DNA from: Aporrectodea caliginosa
Lineage: Eukaryota > Annelida > Clitellata > Crassiclitellata > Lumbricidae
Reading direction: 5' to 3'
NCBI GenBank assembly: GCA_020284085.1
Contig: JACEVL010000129.1
Span: 1,426,164-1,490,163, forward strand
Length of the DNA stretch: 64,000 nt
Part shown: one piece after another, positions 24,285 through 56,205 of the stretch
Numbering within the stretch: position 1 is the stretch's first letter
Layout: each line of letters opens with the position of its first letter
Translations under genes and position numbers: made by a program
Notes under the pieces: generated by a model
Databases searched by the model: none
Told to the model about the DNA's origin: nothing
What the model saw: the letters and a program-made list of their open reading frames with translations, nothing else

Positions 24285-24470
24285 TATTATTATGCATTTA
24301 TTATGCACCATTGTATAATGACCAAGCAACAACTGATGGCGCTGAGCATTTGTGAGTGAAGAAATTGCTCAAGTTCCCTACACAGTAACCATCTCAAGGG
24401 AGGATTGAACCTGTGCTCTCCACATTATAAGGCAAGCACTCTAACCAATCAGCTATCGTGTCCCTCCACA
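24285..24470 (-). mobile_element. tRNA-derived SINE
   Basis: Minus-strand head: A-box-like TAGCTGATTGGTTAGAGTGC (RC of 24435-24454) and B-box GGTTCAATCC (RC of 24402-24411). The body runs through CTTGAGCAATTTC and the 3' part through GCGCCATCAGTTGTTGC..GGTGCATAATAAATGC into an ATT-rich tail. It is the best-preserved head of this family in the window. Confidence 0.8.
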
Positions 24471-24596
24471 TAATGTAATACAAAATGCAAAACCACATTT
24501 CTCAAGCACCATTGACATCAATACTGACCAGCACTTCAAGCAGTTTAAGTAAAAAGACTCAAAATGTTACACCTACTTAACTCCGCCACTGTTCGC

Positions 24597-24780
24597 TTTC
24601 TGACAGTGCCAGTCCCAAGCCTGGACAAAGGAGGAGGGCGACGCTAATGGTCTTTGTTACCACACAGTGGTCGTTAAACAGTAAAACAAGCAAGATGCAC
24701 CTACAATGAGTGCTGCTATGTGTCCAACATCTTGCAGATGCACCAGTGGGGTTCAAAGGGTTCATTAATGTCTTTACACA
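24597..24780. repeat. Dispersed repeat, AGTGCCAGTCCCAAGCCTGG family
   Basis: Second copy of the motif at 2500-2580, with the same following AAAGGAGGAGGG run and a longer flank (..GTCCAACATCTTGCAGATGCACCAGTGGGG..). It probably derives from a non-LTR element. Confidence 0.5.
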
Positions 24781-25355
24781 AACTGCATGTGAATCAGAGC
24801 TTTTTAACTAAAAATAAACTGGTTTAAATTTCTTAAATATCTCCTTTAGAACTCAAAAGTTGGAAAATTTGTCCCCTCAGCTCAACACACTCTAATCATA
24901 TTCAATAATGCTGTGCATTGCGGGCAACTAGTGGTGTAAATAGCACACAAGATATGATTCTGATATTGCAAACAAATGCCCAGGATCGCATACTCTGCCT
25001 TGCATGTCACCAGGGTTAGTCATGTCTCAGAATGGAGTCCAAGTCCGTTGACTTGATAACAAAGATTTAGCCTATGGTTGTAATAAGTTTCCTCATGGGT
25101 ACAACAAGGTCATGTTTTGCACAGTTTCTTAGGTCTTTGTCTGATTCTCAGCACTGTTAGCCACATTCAAAGGGCTAACATTGGGCCACTGGTAGCACAA
25201 TGCAGGCCAGCTGTGGCCCAGTGAATGTGGCTATCTGATAATCACAACCGGTCTTCATTTTCAAAATACAAGTTAACGACTAACATGAAATCGTCAAATT
25301 CAACAATTACCCATTGAGCATAAAACGTGGGCGAGAGAGACACAGCCTTGAGCAC

Positions 25356-45314
<19,959 letters not shown>

Positions 45315-45439
45315 TGTGACTGTGTTGTCCTGAAACAACAAACACATTTTAATTACAGACTACAGAGGTTTTAGTTTTGATTCGTGCTGAGCACAATTAA
45401 ACCATACAACTGCTCCTGAAGAAATAATTAAATTAACTC

Positions 45440-46960
45440 ACTCACTAAAAATTACCCAAAGCTAGGGGTCTGATGATATCAACCCTAGCCTATTTAATCG
45501 AATTAGTAACTATAAATTGCCAGTACCTTATCAGCCATTATCAATTGTTCTTTAAATGCAGGCATAGTTCCAAATACTTAAAAACAGCTACAGCAATTCC
45601 CATTCATAAACAAGGTCATAAAGAAGATATTGCTAATTATAGGACAATTTCTATATTGCCCTATTTTTAAAAATTCTTTGAAAAGGTCATGAAAGTGTGC
45701 CTATAATTGTGATTACATTGACAAAAAATATTCTTTGCCCATTCCAACATGGTTTTCAACCATACCATTCTACCGCGATGTCTTAATTAAATATTCAGGA
45801 TAACAAATCTGCTGCTATTGATCATAATGAATATTCAATAGGTATCTTTATACATATTGCCAAAGCCATTGATATGGCTAATCACAATACAAATTACACA
45901 GATAGATCATTACTCAAATTAGAAAACCTGGGCATATGACGGGTGGCACTTCATTGGTTCCAAGGTTACTTAAATAATAGATATCAACAGGTACTGTGCA
46001 ATGGTTCCCTATCTACACTGAGACTCCAGATATGGCGTACCCCAAGGCTCAATCCTTGGCCTTATACTCTTTATGAATATCTCCCTAACGCCTCGCCCGT
46101 CTTACATTTACTTCTATTTGCTGACGACACTAACATCTTTGCCTCTCATAAATCCTATGACAAACTATTCCAACTGATGAACCAAGAACTTATAAATGTA
46201 AATGACAGGCTCATGGTACACAAATTATCTTTAAACACCACTAAAACAAATAATAGCGTATTTAACTCAAATTGTAAATGACCATCTCTCATAAAGGAAA
46301 CACAAACTAGAAACAATATCCCCATACACCAAGTAACCTCTGCTAAGTTTCTTGGCATCTATGTTGACCAATTTCTTACATGGAATGATCATATTGAAAA
46401 TATACCGACAGAAATTGCAAAAACTATAGGAATTCTGTCTAGAATTGCTTATCTTCAACCAAATAACATACGCATCAACCTGTACTCAATTACCCATCCT
46501 TACCTAACTATATTGTAACATTATGGACATCGAACTGTCCGACAAAGCTAAATAGGTTAATTATCCTTCAAGAGAGAGCCCTTCGTGTCATTGCCAATTG
46601 CTCCTATCATTTATCAACTGACTCTGTCTACAAGCAAACACATGTTCTAAAGATCGAGCACATAACAGCTCTACTGTACAGATTAATGAATTCATGTACA
46701 GATACGCAAACAAACAACTACGTTCAACTTTCAATAATTATTTCACATCAATATCTAAAATCCATCCCTACAGCATACACTCCTCTAATAACTACAGGCC
46801 TATATATTCCCTAACTAATGTCCACAAGTTTTCAATTAAATGTGCTGGAATAGATTCCCTGATGATATACGACGTTTAGTCCAACGTTCGTCTCATTGCA
46901 AGAAGATTGCGCGATCACTTGACGGCTCAGATAATTCATTGATGTGTGTGCACTAGTTAA
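45440..46960 (+). pseudogene. Jockey/CR1-clade LINE ORF2 pseudogene
   Basis: Broken frames contain KYLKTATAIPIHK, FQHGFQPYHST, ALHWFQGYLNNRYQQV, LLLFADDTNIFAS (FADD codons 46117-46128), VHKLSLNTTKTN, FLGIYVDQFLTWNDHI and a C-terminal region ending near DDIRRLVQRS. This is the normal RT order in an element distinct from the 40.9-kb LINE. Many stops and frameshifts show that it is inactive. It lies upstream of the first coding exon of the kinase, probably in the 5' UTR intron, antisense to it. Confidence 0.87.
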
Positions 46961-48666
46961 CTAGTTAAGTTATATTGCTCCATGCATAATTGAATAAACC
47001 AGCCGCTGCATATAAGTCTATGAAAGGGTGACCCTGCAAAGCGGGATCTTGTTCCTTTTAGGGTTTTCTTTCCCTGTTCTTCCTTGATAAACTTCATTTT
47101 TACTTAACTGTCTGTATTTCATTTGAACTGATTTGCTTTGTTTGACAGGACCATTAAAATTTATATTTATGGTTATAGTAACTTTAGAACTTTACTGCTC
47201 AGGACAAATTTTCCACATATTTTAAAAGACAGTTTTAGAATATGTGAGACATCTAGGATTTCTCACCGTTCCTAGGTTCTTTTAAAGACACTACGCAAAT
47301 GTTAAGATACCCTTGGGAAAGAAATGTACTTAAAGAGCAAGAGACTGTTGGTAAAGGAATAAAAAGTAACTGAAATATCAACAAGTTCTATTTAAGAACA
47401 CATTAACTTCTTGCTTTTGTAAATTATCAAATAGGCTATACTTACAGATTGCATTTTAATACGCATAGAAGAAACTCCAATAATTTCTGTGAAATCTTGA
47501 GGATTGTGCTACTCTATCTAACGTGAAGACAGGAGTATCAACTCACTTGCATGACAGTGCACTACTTTAATACTTAACATCAGCAGAGCCAAATACAAAT
47601 GGTGAGCACACACACACACCCACACCCATGCATACAACTTTCACAAGGCGTCAAGGCCTTCTCATTATGCAGTATGCACATACGCCTTCATCCACTTCAA
47701 GCCTTCCCAGAACTCAAACTACACACCTTCTACGTCTCAACCTTTGCATGCGACCATTGGCACGCATGAAGAAAATCGTGCATTAAAAAGGCAGAATACA
47801 TAAGAGTAGTTATTAGCATACAATCCAAAAGTTTTCTTACGATAGATTACGAATCTGTGTCCAATTTCAGCGCATTCTTATTAGGGTAGGTGAACTTCGT
47901 ATGCCGTACTTTTGCGTCAGTTCACGGAGTTCAAACATAGTTCAACACCTGTTCTGCGCGTTTATCTATCTCATTTGTACAGTAACTATCGTCCATCCGA
48001 AGCGTAAACTAGTACAGAAATTTCAGATTCGGAATTTCTCGATTTTGTTAGAATTTCTTAAGAAATCTGTTAAGAAATATCCACGTACGCTGCCCTCGGT
48101 AAACATCGCATACCAACGGGTGCGTTCCACTTGCGGTTCACGTAAGATTGCGAGTAAGTAAGTTTAGAGGTTTGAGTCCTCCTCTGTTTTGCATTCTAAA
48201 AACCGGCGGACAGCTTTAGAAAAAGGTGGTAACTTTTTAAAACCCTGTGAATTTAAGATTCTTGTATTATCATCTTGATTGTGAACATGACTACACAATA
48301 GAATTTTTCTGAAATTTTAGATTCTTTTGTCATCTTCAATGATTGAGAATATGACTACACAATGTATTTTTTCTTAACTAAACATAAGACTTACTCAACG
48401 TATTTTTCGATTTCGTGTCGATTGAGCTCTATTAGACCAACACAAGGCCCTTAGATGACTAGCAGTTTCCATCCGCGGCACGGTTGTGGGCCATCTAGTG
48501 ACCTAGCTCATCAAGAGTCTTGATCTGATGTAGGCTAGTGCCGGTTATCACGGTGTAAATTCTCTCTGACTCAGTCTAGTGTCGCAGCGACAAATTGAGC
48601 AGCTTTACATCACATTACATTGATTATAATTATTGAAGGGCCGTCTGTGCTGTGACTTGCTGGATT
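46961..48666. other. Intergenic or 5' region of kinase gene
   Basis: A probable LINE 3' UTR runs to about 47160. Then comes AT-rich sequence with a 65-bp tandem duplication at 48255-48370 (..GACTACACAAT..). The non-coding first exon of the kinase may lie here but was not identified. Confidence 0.4.
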
Positions 48667-49197
48667 GGGTATCGTCCATTAATTAATACTTATGTCAACA
48701 AATTGTAGGCAGTTGTTGACCCCCCCCCTCCATCCCCTTTCTCAACTACTGTCAAACATTCAAGAACTCCCCATAATAAAATTATGTCAATAATCCCGGC
48801 ACCATGCATGCAGAATCACATCACTGTCAGATTTTTACATTCAAAAATACTATCTCAAATTTTAAAACATAATTATGTTTATTTAATACTTACTTTTTAG
48901 TTGTATTAAACATTAAGAACTTTACACATTTCACATTTTTATTATTAAACATTTAATAAATTATAAACTTTATTTTAATTTCATGCACATCACCGTTATT
49001 AGGCCTAGACATCGTATTTCACCACGATATTAGCCTATTATTTAATGTTTAAGCTACCTTCTGAAGGGTCTGTGTTGATTCATTGCAAAAAATTGTTGAC
49101 GTCAATTCGTATTGAACACCCTCCCCTTGTCAACAATTGTCAAACTTTTCAAACCTCTCCCTCCCCCATTTTGGTCACATAATTAATGAATGACCCC
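48667..49197. mobile_element. Terminal-inverted-repeat element, family unassigned (531 bp)
   Basis: The left end GGGTATCGTCCATTAATTAA and the reverse complement of the right end, GGGGTCATTCATTAATTATG, form imperfect inverted repeats. Each is followed inward by a second shared block of TTGTCAACAA and C-rich CCCCCCTCC/CTCCCTCCCC. No clear target duplication and no coding frame. Similar GGGGTCnTCCATTAAT termini occur on DNA transposons of other invertebrates (from memory). Confidence 0.65.
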
Positions 49198-50261
49198 TTA
49201 CTTAAGAAATTCCAATTTTACGATTACAATCATTGGTTACTCCACTCAGAAATCGTCTAATTGCCCATGAAAATGCTGTCAGGGTCAGAAACTCAGAAAA
49301 CTTTAGCCTGTTTCAGAACCATTGCTTTACTGATGTGTGGTGAGCGCAAATCAAGTTACTGACTCAAGTTACTATGCATTTTGCAATAGCACCAAAGTGA
49401 GAAATATCTATACACCAGAAACTCGGTATAGCCACATTATACAATTCATTTTCTTCAGTGAATTTAAACTTGGGATCCACATATCATCAAAACTCATGTT
49501 ATGATGAAGTGTGCTATAACAAGTCCTTAGTGTAGTGTGTTAAAACTTAATGAACCGTAGTGCTTGATCATTGGCTATGAACTGTTGATTGTTACCATAT
49601 ATCAATCAGCAAGTCATTGGTGTAATGACACTTCAAAACTGTGACATTATCTGTATAGATCAAAAGGAAATTTAACAATAACAGAAATTAGATGATTTCA
49701 ATTAATTATGTAACTTCCAAGTTAAACATTAAAGTTTTAAAATGTTAATATATGTGTAATACTGAAAATTCGTAGCTTTTCAAACAGTTACATACTAAAG
49801 TCGTGGTTTACTGGATTAAAACAACAGTCTTTAATTAAAAATTCCAGCATTCATCTCTACATCAAAGGGTAATACCAGTACTGTGTATGCAAGGCACATT
49901 CCATCAAATGCAAAAATATTTCTAATACTCTTCTAATTTTACATTGGTAGCATTAAATTTCCATATCTAAAGTTTACACCATTTATCAAGTATCCTTCAT
50001 CTAATATCAGTAATAATGAATTCATTCCTCCTAGGCTCCTATGATCAGTATTCTGAACAAAAATGCAGTTATCCTGCTAAGTACGTTTTGAATCATGCCG
50101 CTATGTCCTACAGCAATCAATTACCTTAACTGAAGCTAATTATCCACATACAGTCCTACACATGTCCTAATGAAATGCACCATCCATAATTTTCTGAAAC
50201 AATCATTCCATCGGCCATTGCACAGTAGAAGCAATATTCCTGTAAGCCTCGTCAAGTAGTA
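49198..50261. other. Intergenic stretch downstream of TMEM45
   Basis: Contains a possible decayed repeat (49432-49530) related to 10798-10920. The remainder may include the 3' UTR of the TMEM45-like gene on the minus strand. No other gene recognised. Confidence 0.4.
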
Positions 50262-51218
50262 TTAGATATCTGTGTCTTCTTCCCCACTCTTCAAAGAAGT
50301 ATTTTCATCTGCATCGTCCTCATTCTTATCACTGTCTCGGTACAAAGAATGTACTGTCACAGATGAAACGTTGCAACTGGACGACATAAGCTGAGCATCC
50401 CATAGCTTTTCCCATCTCGTCGGCTGACAGATAAACTGACATAAGTAACGAGTCAAAACGAAGAACAGTGCAACGAAGATAAAGGCACCACAAAGATGCC
50501 AGGCAAATATGGTCGTTGCCATGGTGACCTGGTCTGATTCATTCAGCTCATACACCAACCACAAAGTCCAACTCATTTTGATGTACAGAATCAACCCGAC
50601 CTGGATGAACCAGGTTCCCTGAACGAAAAGCAGGTAGGTGGTCGCAAGAGAAGCTATAAGGCTCGTGTTGAATTTATATTCCAGGACGATCGTTAGCACA
50701 GTAGCAGCAATTACGTAGAGCAGCAGCGTATGAAGAACAATGTCGAAGCTTGTTCTACCATGAAGATGTTGGCTGAACAGGATCCATTCGCCCACAAAGG
50801 CGTTCGCCAGGGCCAGGAAGTCAACACCAGGAGGACAGAACCTCACTCGCTTCCAGCTGAGCACATCAACGATCCCCGAAAGGCAGAACAGACTGTACAT
50901 CGTGACATGTTGGATGTCACCCATCCACTTGATCTTACCCGCCTTTCCATAGTCTGTCGACGCCCACAACTCGCCTCCCATTCCGATGCTTGTTACGAGG
51001 ATTTTCGTAATACCCTCTAAAGGAAACCGAGCGCACCATTCCAGGCAACATGGATAACTGGCGCTGGTAAAGAACGTCACATGTTTATCACTGTCCTTGA
51101 TGGCTCGACGCCGGATGATGGCGACCAAACGAAGTCGGTTGCATATCTGGAATAATCGCCAGAATGCAAACAGAATAAAAAACGATCCTGGAAGAGCGTG
51201 GCCCAGAAGTGTCCCCAT
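50262..51218 (-). CDS. TMEM45/DUF716 family multi-pass membrane protein
   Basis: A single uninterrupted frame of 318 aa. It begins MGTLLGHALPGSFFI, as TMEM45A/B proteins do, and continues with the family's hydrophobic pattern. I count seven likely membrane helices, near residues 8-26, 66-83, 103-121, 131-150, 158-180, 186-212 and 234-256. The conserved polar positions include H104, E144, H151, H153 and H163. The C-terminal tail (about 265-318) is hydrophilic, Ser/Asp/Glu-rich and probably cytosolic. The molecular function is not established. The ATG lies 9 nt after a good acceptor (TTTTGCTCTCCAG), so a spliced 5' UTR is likely. Vertebrate TMEM45 genes have several coding introns as I recall; none is present here. 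Confidence 0.93.
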   Translation of the reverse strand: MGTLLGHALPGSFFILFAFWRLFQICNRLRLVAIIRRRAIKDSDKHVTFFTSASYPCCLEWCARFPLEGITKILVTSIGMGGELWASTDYGKAGKIKWMGDIQHVTMYSLFCLSGIVDVLSWKRVRFCPPGVDFLALANAFVGEWILFSQHLHGRTSFDIVLHTLLLYVIAATVLTIVLEYKFNTSLIASLATTYLLFVQGTWFIQVGLILYIKMSWTLWLVYELNESDQVTMATTIFAWHLCGAFIFVALFFVLTRYLCQFICQPTRWEKLWDAQLMSSSCNVSSVTVHSLYRDSDKNEDDADENTSLKSGEEDTDI

Positions 51219-51517
51219 AATGAACTGGAGAGCAAAATAGCTTCAAAAGAGCATCGAAAACAAGTCTGTATTTTTCTTTGCTTGAACAAACTGGAAATAA
51301 ATCAGATACAGCATATAGCATATCAGTCACATATGTTAACTACCATGTACAGCAAAGCAGATTTTTGCATATTCTAAAGCATGTGTACTAATTAAAACAA
51401 AGGCCAAGTGTTCATTTCGATTGGCTGCACATGTGCTGTATTGCTGTAAACAGGTACAAAGTACAAAGGCAGAGTTAATTAGAGCTTGAAACAGTGCAGG
51501 TCTATTAAGAATTAGAG

Positions 51518-52109
51518 AAGTGGTTCCCAAAAATTTTGCAAGGGTCAAAACCTGGCCAAAACAGGCTTTTGTGTAACTCCTATAGCAATAATCGATCGCT
51601 TTACCATTCCAAGACATTAACTAAGTAAAGTACGTAAGTTTATCCTTTATTCGCCCATTACAGCATAGGCCTGTGGTTTCGCATGCACAGAAGCAAGAAG
51701 CTTCACGTGCCCCAGATTACCATTCGTTCTAGCACAATAATGCCTATGTAGGCCTATTAATTTTCTCTTTCCATTTTGAGTTGATTTAGAAGGCCGTGAT
51801 TGAATTCACGACTAGGCCTATAAAGCAAACCACTATACTGGCCTAACTGTTTCGCCTCATTTGATAATTTAGGCTAATTCATAATCGAGGATTTTTAAAA
51901 ATTAATATTTAATGATTATCTGAGTGAAATCGATAGAATCGTCAAAGAGATTCCGCGAATACACAGCGTCTATGGCCGGATGTTACGGTTGGATGACGTT
52001 ATAAATAGAGCTTCGCTGGAGCCATTGCCGGACCACGACCACCTATATTAAACACGTACAGCTGGTGGGCCACTTCTGGCCCGTGGGCCACATAGTTTGG
52101 GAACCACTG
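51518..52109. mobile_element. hAT Charlie-like element upstream of TMEM45
   Basis: Starts AAGTGGTTCCCAAAA (first base C changed to A) and ends TTTGGGAACCACTG, with GGGCCAC blocks near the right end. No matching 8-bp duplication is left (ATTAGAGA against ACATGGAA). An AAGTAAGTTTATCCTTTATT retroelement tail lies inside at 51622. No transposase seen. Confidence 0.78.
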
Positions 52110-52239
52110 ACATGGAAGCCCTGCTTTCATCATCAGTTCCTGCAGACGCCAGCCATTTGGAGTTATACGAATAAATGATCTCCATTATTTTGTCAAGTCC
52201 ATTGTTCCCCTTAGGGTTAGCCCAAGGAATCTATATTAT

Positions 52240-53442
52240 AATGGTCATTGGGGCTAGCCAAAGTGACGCTATGCCAACATTAGGCCTATGTATAATAATA
52301 TCGCACACTAAAGAAAACTACTCAAAGCACAGCAGAGGGCCTAGTTAGGTTTTCAGTCATGAGTGGAAAGCAGCAAGGAAAGTGAAAGCAGAGGAGAATA
52401 ATATTAGCAGGTGACATATGGGTGTATTTAGGGTGGTTTCACGGGTTTAACCCCAATAAAAAAATTGCGGAATTTTTTTAATTATTTTTTTTTTATAGGC
52501 CTACTCTGCAACCATGTCCAGTGGAAAGCCCCAAATTATAAACCCACCGAAATAGTTTCCTGGCTATGCTTCTGACAGGTGATATAGGAGCAGGCTATAG
52601 GCCTAGCCTATAAAATTAAGTTTGATGAGCAAACTGGAGGAGATGATGCAGCATAGAATAGCCTATAGCCTAGGCCTATAGCCTGCATTATAAATTATGA
52701 TCTCGAGTGAAATCCAACCATCATTGAGCAATATTTATTTATAGACTTTTATAGTAACTGTTCTAGAGGTTTGGTCAGGATGGGCCAAGCCTATAGGCCT
52801 ATAGCTAGGTTAGAATACACGAGGTACGTAGGCCTATGACCATCTGACAGACTGTTACGCAAACGCTTACGATGGCTGTGCTCCAACTCCTCCAAGTTAA
52901 GCTTCTTAGGCCTACATAGTTTTGGGCGTTACAAGTGTCATAGGCCTATAGGCTATTAGCCTAGCTGCACATTGAAAACTAAATCAAATAGGCCTATTGA
53001 TTTTCAACACGTCGAGTGTCATGCATACCTTGACAATGACTGTCTGTTGCTCCTTGCTGTTTTAATTATAAGCAGTTAATTAAGCTTATTTATTGTCAAT
53101 GGTAGGCCTATAGGTTATTAAAGTAGGTCAAAGCCTATATTGATACCAACACTTAGAAACTAAGCAAATGCGTATATTATAGGCCTATACATGATTATAT
53201 AGATACATTCATTATAATAAATACATAGGCCTCTGTTCTATACAATAATTTATAACGTGTGTGGCTACGCGTGTGCACATAGTCCATTAATTAGGCCTAG
53301 CCTATAGGCTATTCACATATTATTATATGCGTATATACAAGGCCCTTTTCGTGTAGCCTCTAGGGCCTAATATATATATATATATATATATATTATTTAT
53401 GTTTGTGTTGAAAGCATCATTATATATATATATATAAGCATC

Positions 53443-53495
<53 letters not shown>

Positions 53496-54760
53496 CATGC
53501 ATAATTGCATATTAAACATATACATGTTTATATAAAATGATAGTAGCTAACCTTTTTGCTTTGCTTAAGTGAACATCAGCTCCAGCAGAAGCGTGACAAC
53601 GCGGCCAAGTATACGCACAAGCCTTGTTGTAACGCAACGGTTTACCAGTGTTCCAATAGGCCTACCAGTTGGAGTCCTTGCTCAACTTGCTAACTCATAA
53701 CATAGGCTACTCAATCGTTTATGTAAGATTGTATGCATACTCAATCTTCCTTCAGTCGTTCGCTGTGTTATCCGAAAAAAGATAATAGGCCTAGATAACA
53801 GATAGGCCTATCATATAGTGGCGTAGCCCTGTAGCCTATAGATTCCTTGTGGCGTAGCCTACACAAACATAAATAAACTCTTTTTAGGTGCACGCGTGTA
53901 TCCATACAGCAATAGGAATCTGTATAATAGGTCCTTGCAAGCCTATATACAGGTAAGTAGGCCTACTTTGCTTGTAACGACTTTCTACGGAAGATAACAG
54001 CGGACTGCAAGATGACTGATATTTAGCCTAAAATACTGCAGGGGGAAAAGGCTGCTTTTAATCTAATTTAAAACCCCTAATCTTGTGACATAGGAGTTCA
54101 TTATAACATTGCTATACTGCTCAAGGCATAGTAGGCTACGACGGCGCTCCAAAAGATTCTCCATAATCCGAGGAAGTAATTTCGGTGTGTTCCCGATGAG
54201 CTACCGTCGACTTCCTTATCGCAGCCGATTTTACCTGCTCGACGGCCTAAGCAGCGGAGGTCTTCAGGCGAATCGACATCATATTTCTTATCTCATTTGT
54301 ACCTTCAAACAGCTCTATCGCATAATATTCGTCGGCATCATGCAGCCTTTGTTCCGATTACATCACTGCCAGAAGTCATATTAATTAGGCCTACCTTCTT
54401 ACGTAGGCCCTATAGTATACACTCCATCGTAAACTGCTTATTAACATGTATGTAAATAATCGTCCTCCTCTTTTCCTCCTGCTCCTCCGCATGATCGACC
54501 GCCTTTCATAAGTTGCCACCCGAGTATGACCTAGTGACCTACCATGGCTTAAGCTTAATTGGTACCAAACAATGAAGCACTGTAACCCAACCAGCCCCTT
54601 TTGGCAGTGACAATGCAATATGGGCATTTATCCTTCATTTACAGTTCCTTCTAACGTCGTGTCTCATCAGCCCACTGCAGCAGGCACCCCATCAGCGATA
54701 CTCTCTTCACTATACTAATTAGTAATTCCAAAAGATAGGCCTATCCCCAGTTCGCTCTCC
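52240..54760. repeat. TAGGCCTA-rich cluster
   Basis: More than twenty copies of AGGCCT, usually as TAGGCCTAT, CTATAGGCCTATAG or GTAGGCCTAC, lie between 52.2 and 54.8 kb, concentrated at 52.49-53.37 kb. Related GCCTATAG and TAGCCTA words fill the gaps. The rest of the window has only scattered copies (for example 1416, 3253, 44884 and 48992). Confidence 0.85.
53369..53493. repeat. (TA)n microsatellite, two blocks
   Basis: TA repeats at 53369-53393, 53421-53436 and 53446-53493, with AAGCATCATTATAT duplicated between them. Confidence 0.95.
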
Positions 54761-54857
54761 TCCTCTCTCGTCGATTAATCTCTACAACAAGCTTGACGAC
54801 ATTCAATGAGAAACTGACATTTGGATCCTATTTGGATGCAAAGACATGGGCAATAAT

Positions 54858-55105
54858 GGGGGCCCGTGGCGCATTGGATAACATCTGGCACACAGACCGA
54901 GAGGTACCGAGTTCGAGCCCCCGTTGGGCGGATTTGCTTTGCTGGCTGCTATTAGCGCTGCAGGCTGTCTGTTCTGTTAGTAGTTAAGATTTATGTCTTC
55001 TGTCATTTGTGTTCTTGTGAATTGTATCAATTGCATAATTGTACACTGTAACCGGTTGCGGTTTGTCAACCGGATTGTTTGAATAAACGAATATATTATA
55101 ATAAA
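54858..55105 (+). mobile_element. tRNA-Arg-like SINE with AATAAA tail
   Basis: The head GGCCCGTGGCGCATTGGATA, then ACATCTGG, closely resembles the 5' half of animal tRNA-Arg. A B-box-like GAGTTCGAGCC lies near 54910. The body GCAGGCTGTCTGTTCTGTTA..TTAAGATTTATGTCTTC recurs at 60763-60800. The tail is GAATAAACGAATATATTATA. The head has lost tRNA pairing, so it is not a working tRNA gene. Confidence 0.8.
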
Positions 55106-55970
55106 AGCTTACACAGCTTACCTGGCCTATTAACAGTAACTGTAAAAAAATCTAACCTTTCCTCCGCTTGCCCTCTCCCCTGCAGCTTTACTCTCACGAC
55201 GGAAAACCGAACCTTCAAGCTATTCTATCCTGGTTCTAGCCTACTCCTGCATCACCCCAAGACCACCACCGCCAACGATTTCCACCAAAGCCACCATAGA
55301 TTGATATCTTGTGCATATGATAGCAAAGCTACAGAGGTCATTATTTCAGATTAGGTCATTCCGGTCCCTTGATCTGCACCTCTCTTGCTCTGTCAACTTC
55401 TCCTCTAAATTCACCCTCTTGAAACAGACAACAACTGGTTCAACCCACAATAGAATCATACCTAAAGCAAACTCTATCTTGTAAAACATTTGCTACACGG
55501 ATGCTTTATACTGAAATTTATTTTTTATCTATTTGATGAACAATGTACACCAAAATGCGGTTAGCAGTTGGTTTTTCAGTAAAGGATATACTTACTTACT
55601 ACCTCTGTACACTGAAGACGAGTTTAGACCCGAATGACATCAAAATATTTATACAATGAACTGAGCTGAACAGCAAATTCCAATACTTTGGACTAGCAAC
55701 TGAGAAACCCTGAGACTGAGAGCCCAATGCTGTTCGTTTGAAATGCACATCAAGAGTCACAATGTCATCTATTTGTGTGGGGTGAGCATGGAACAGAGAG
55801 ATCGGTCAGTAGTTGGTTAACCGACCTTGTGAACTGCTAGGCAGATTTTAAATAGATACTCTGCTCAATAGGCAGCCAGTGCAACGAATGCAATAAGGGC
55901 ATAATATGCAGATATTTAGTGGTCTTTGTCATAGCCCTGGCATGGGAATAATTTGTAGTTTATGCAGATT
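55106..55970. other. Gene-free stretch
   Basis: No recognised gene. A reversed TACTTACTTACT retroelement tail lies at about 55584-55605; the 55840-55970 part probably belongs to the LINE that follows. Confidence 0.4.
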
Positions 55971-56205
55971 TCCCTTATTGATACCAACAAGATGAGAGTT
56001 TCCTGCTGGAAATCAAAGCATTAGCCAGTTGGATCAACACAGTATGAGGCAAAAGAGATCTAATTCTATGAATATCCCATAAGTGAAATTGAGCTGATCT
56101 GTATAATGATCGAACATGGGTCATGAAGTGACATGTGTAGTCAAACACCATGCCCAAATTGCATGCACAATCTGTGCAGTAAACAAATAAGCCACCCAAC
56201 AAAAC
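55971..56205 (-). pseudogene. CR1/L2-like LINE RT C-terminal fragment
   Basis: The minus-strand frame reads NLGMVFDYTCHFMTHVRSLY, then SAQFHLWDIHRIRSLLPH and LANALISSR. This is the LGV-x-FD..H-V-x-x-x..FHL-x-x-I-x-x-IR-x-x-L..AxxxSR pattern of L2/CR1 elements. More decayed LINE sequence probably extends on both sides (about 55840-56740). Confidence 0.82.

Noticed and set aside
45315..45347. Upstream in-frame Met for the kinase (MCLLFQDN..)
   Set aside because: It lies in the pyrimidine-rich intron before the TTGTTTCAG acceptor, so it is not in the mature mRNA.
54858..54930. Candidate tRNA-Arg gene
   Set aside because: A-box and B-box similarity is clear, but acceptor and anticodon stems do not pair well, and a SINE body and AATAAA tail follow; treated as a SINE head.
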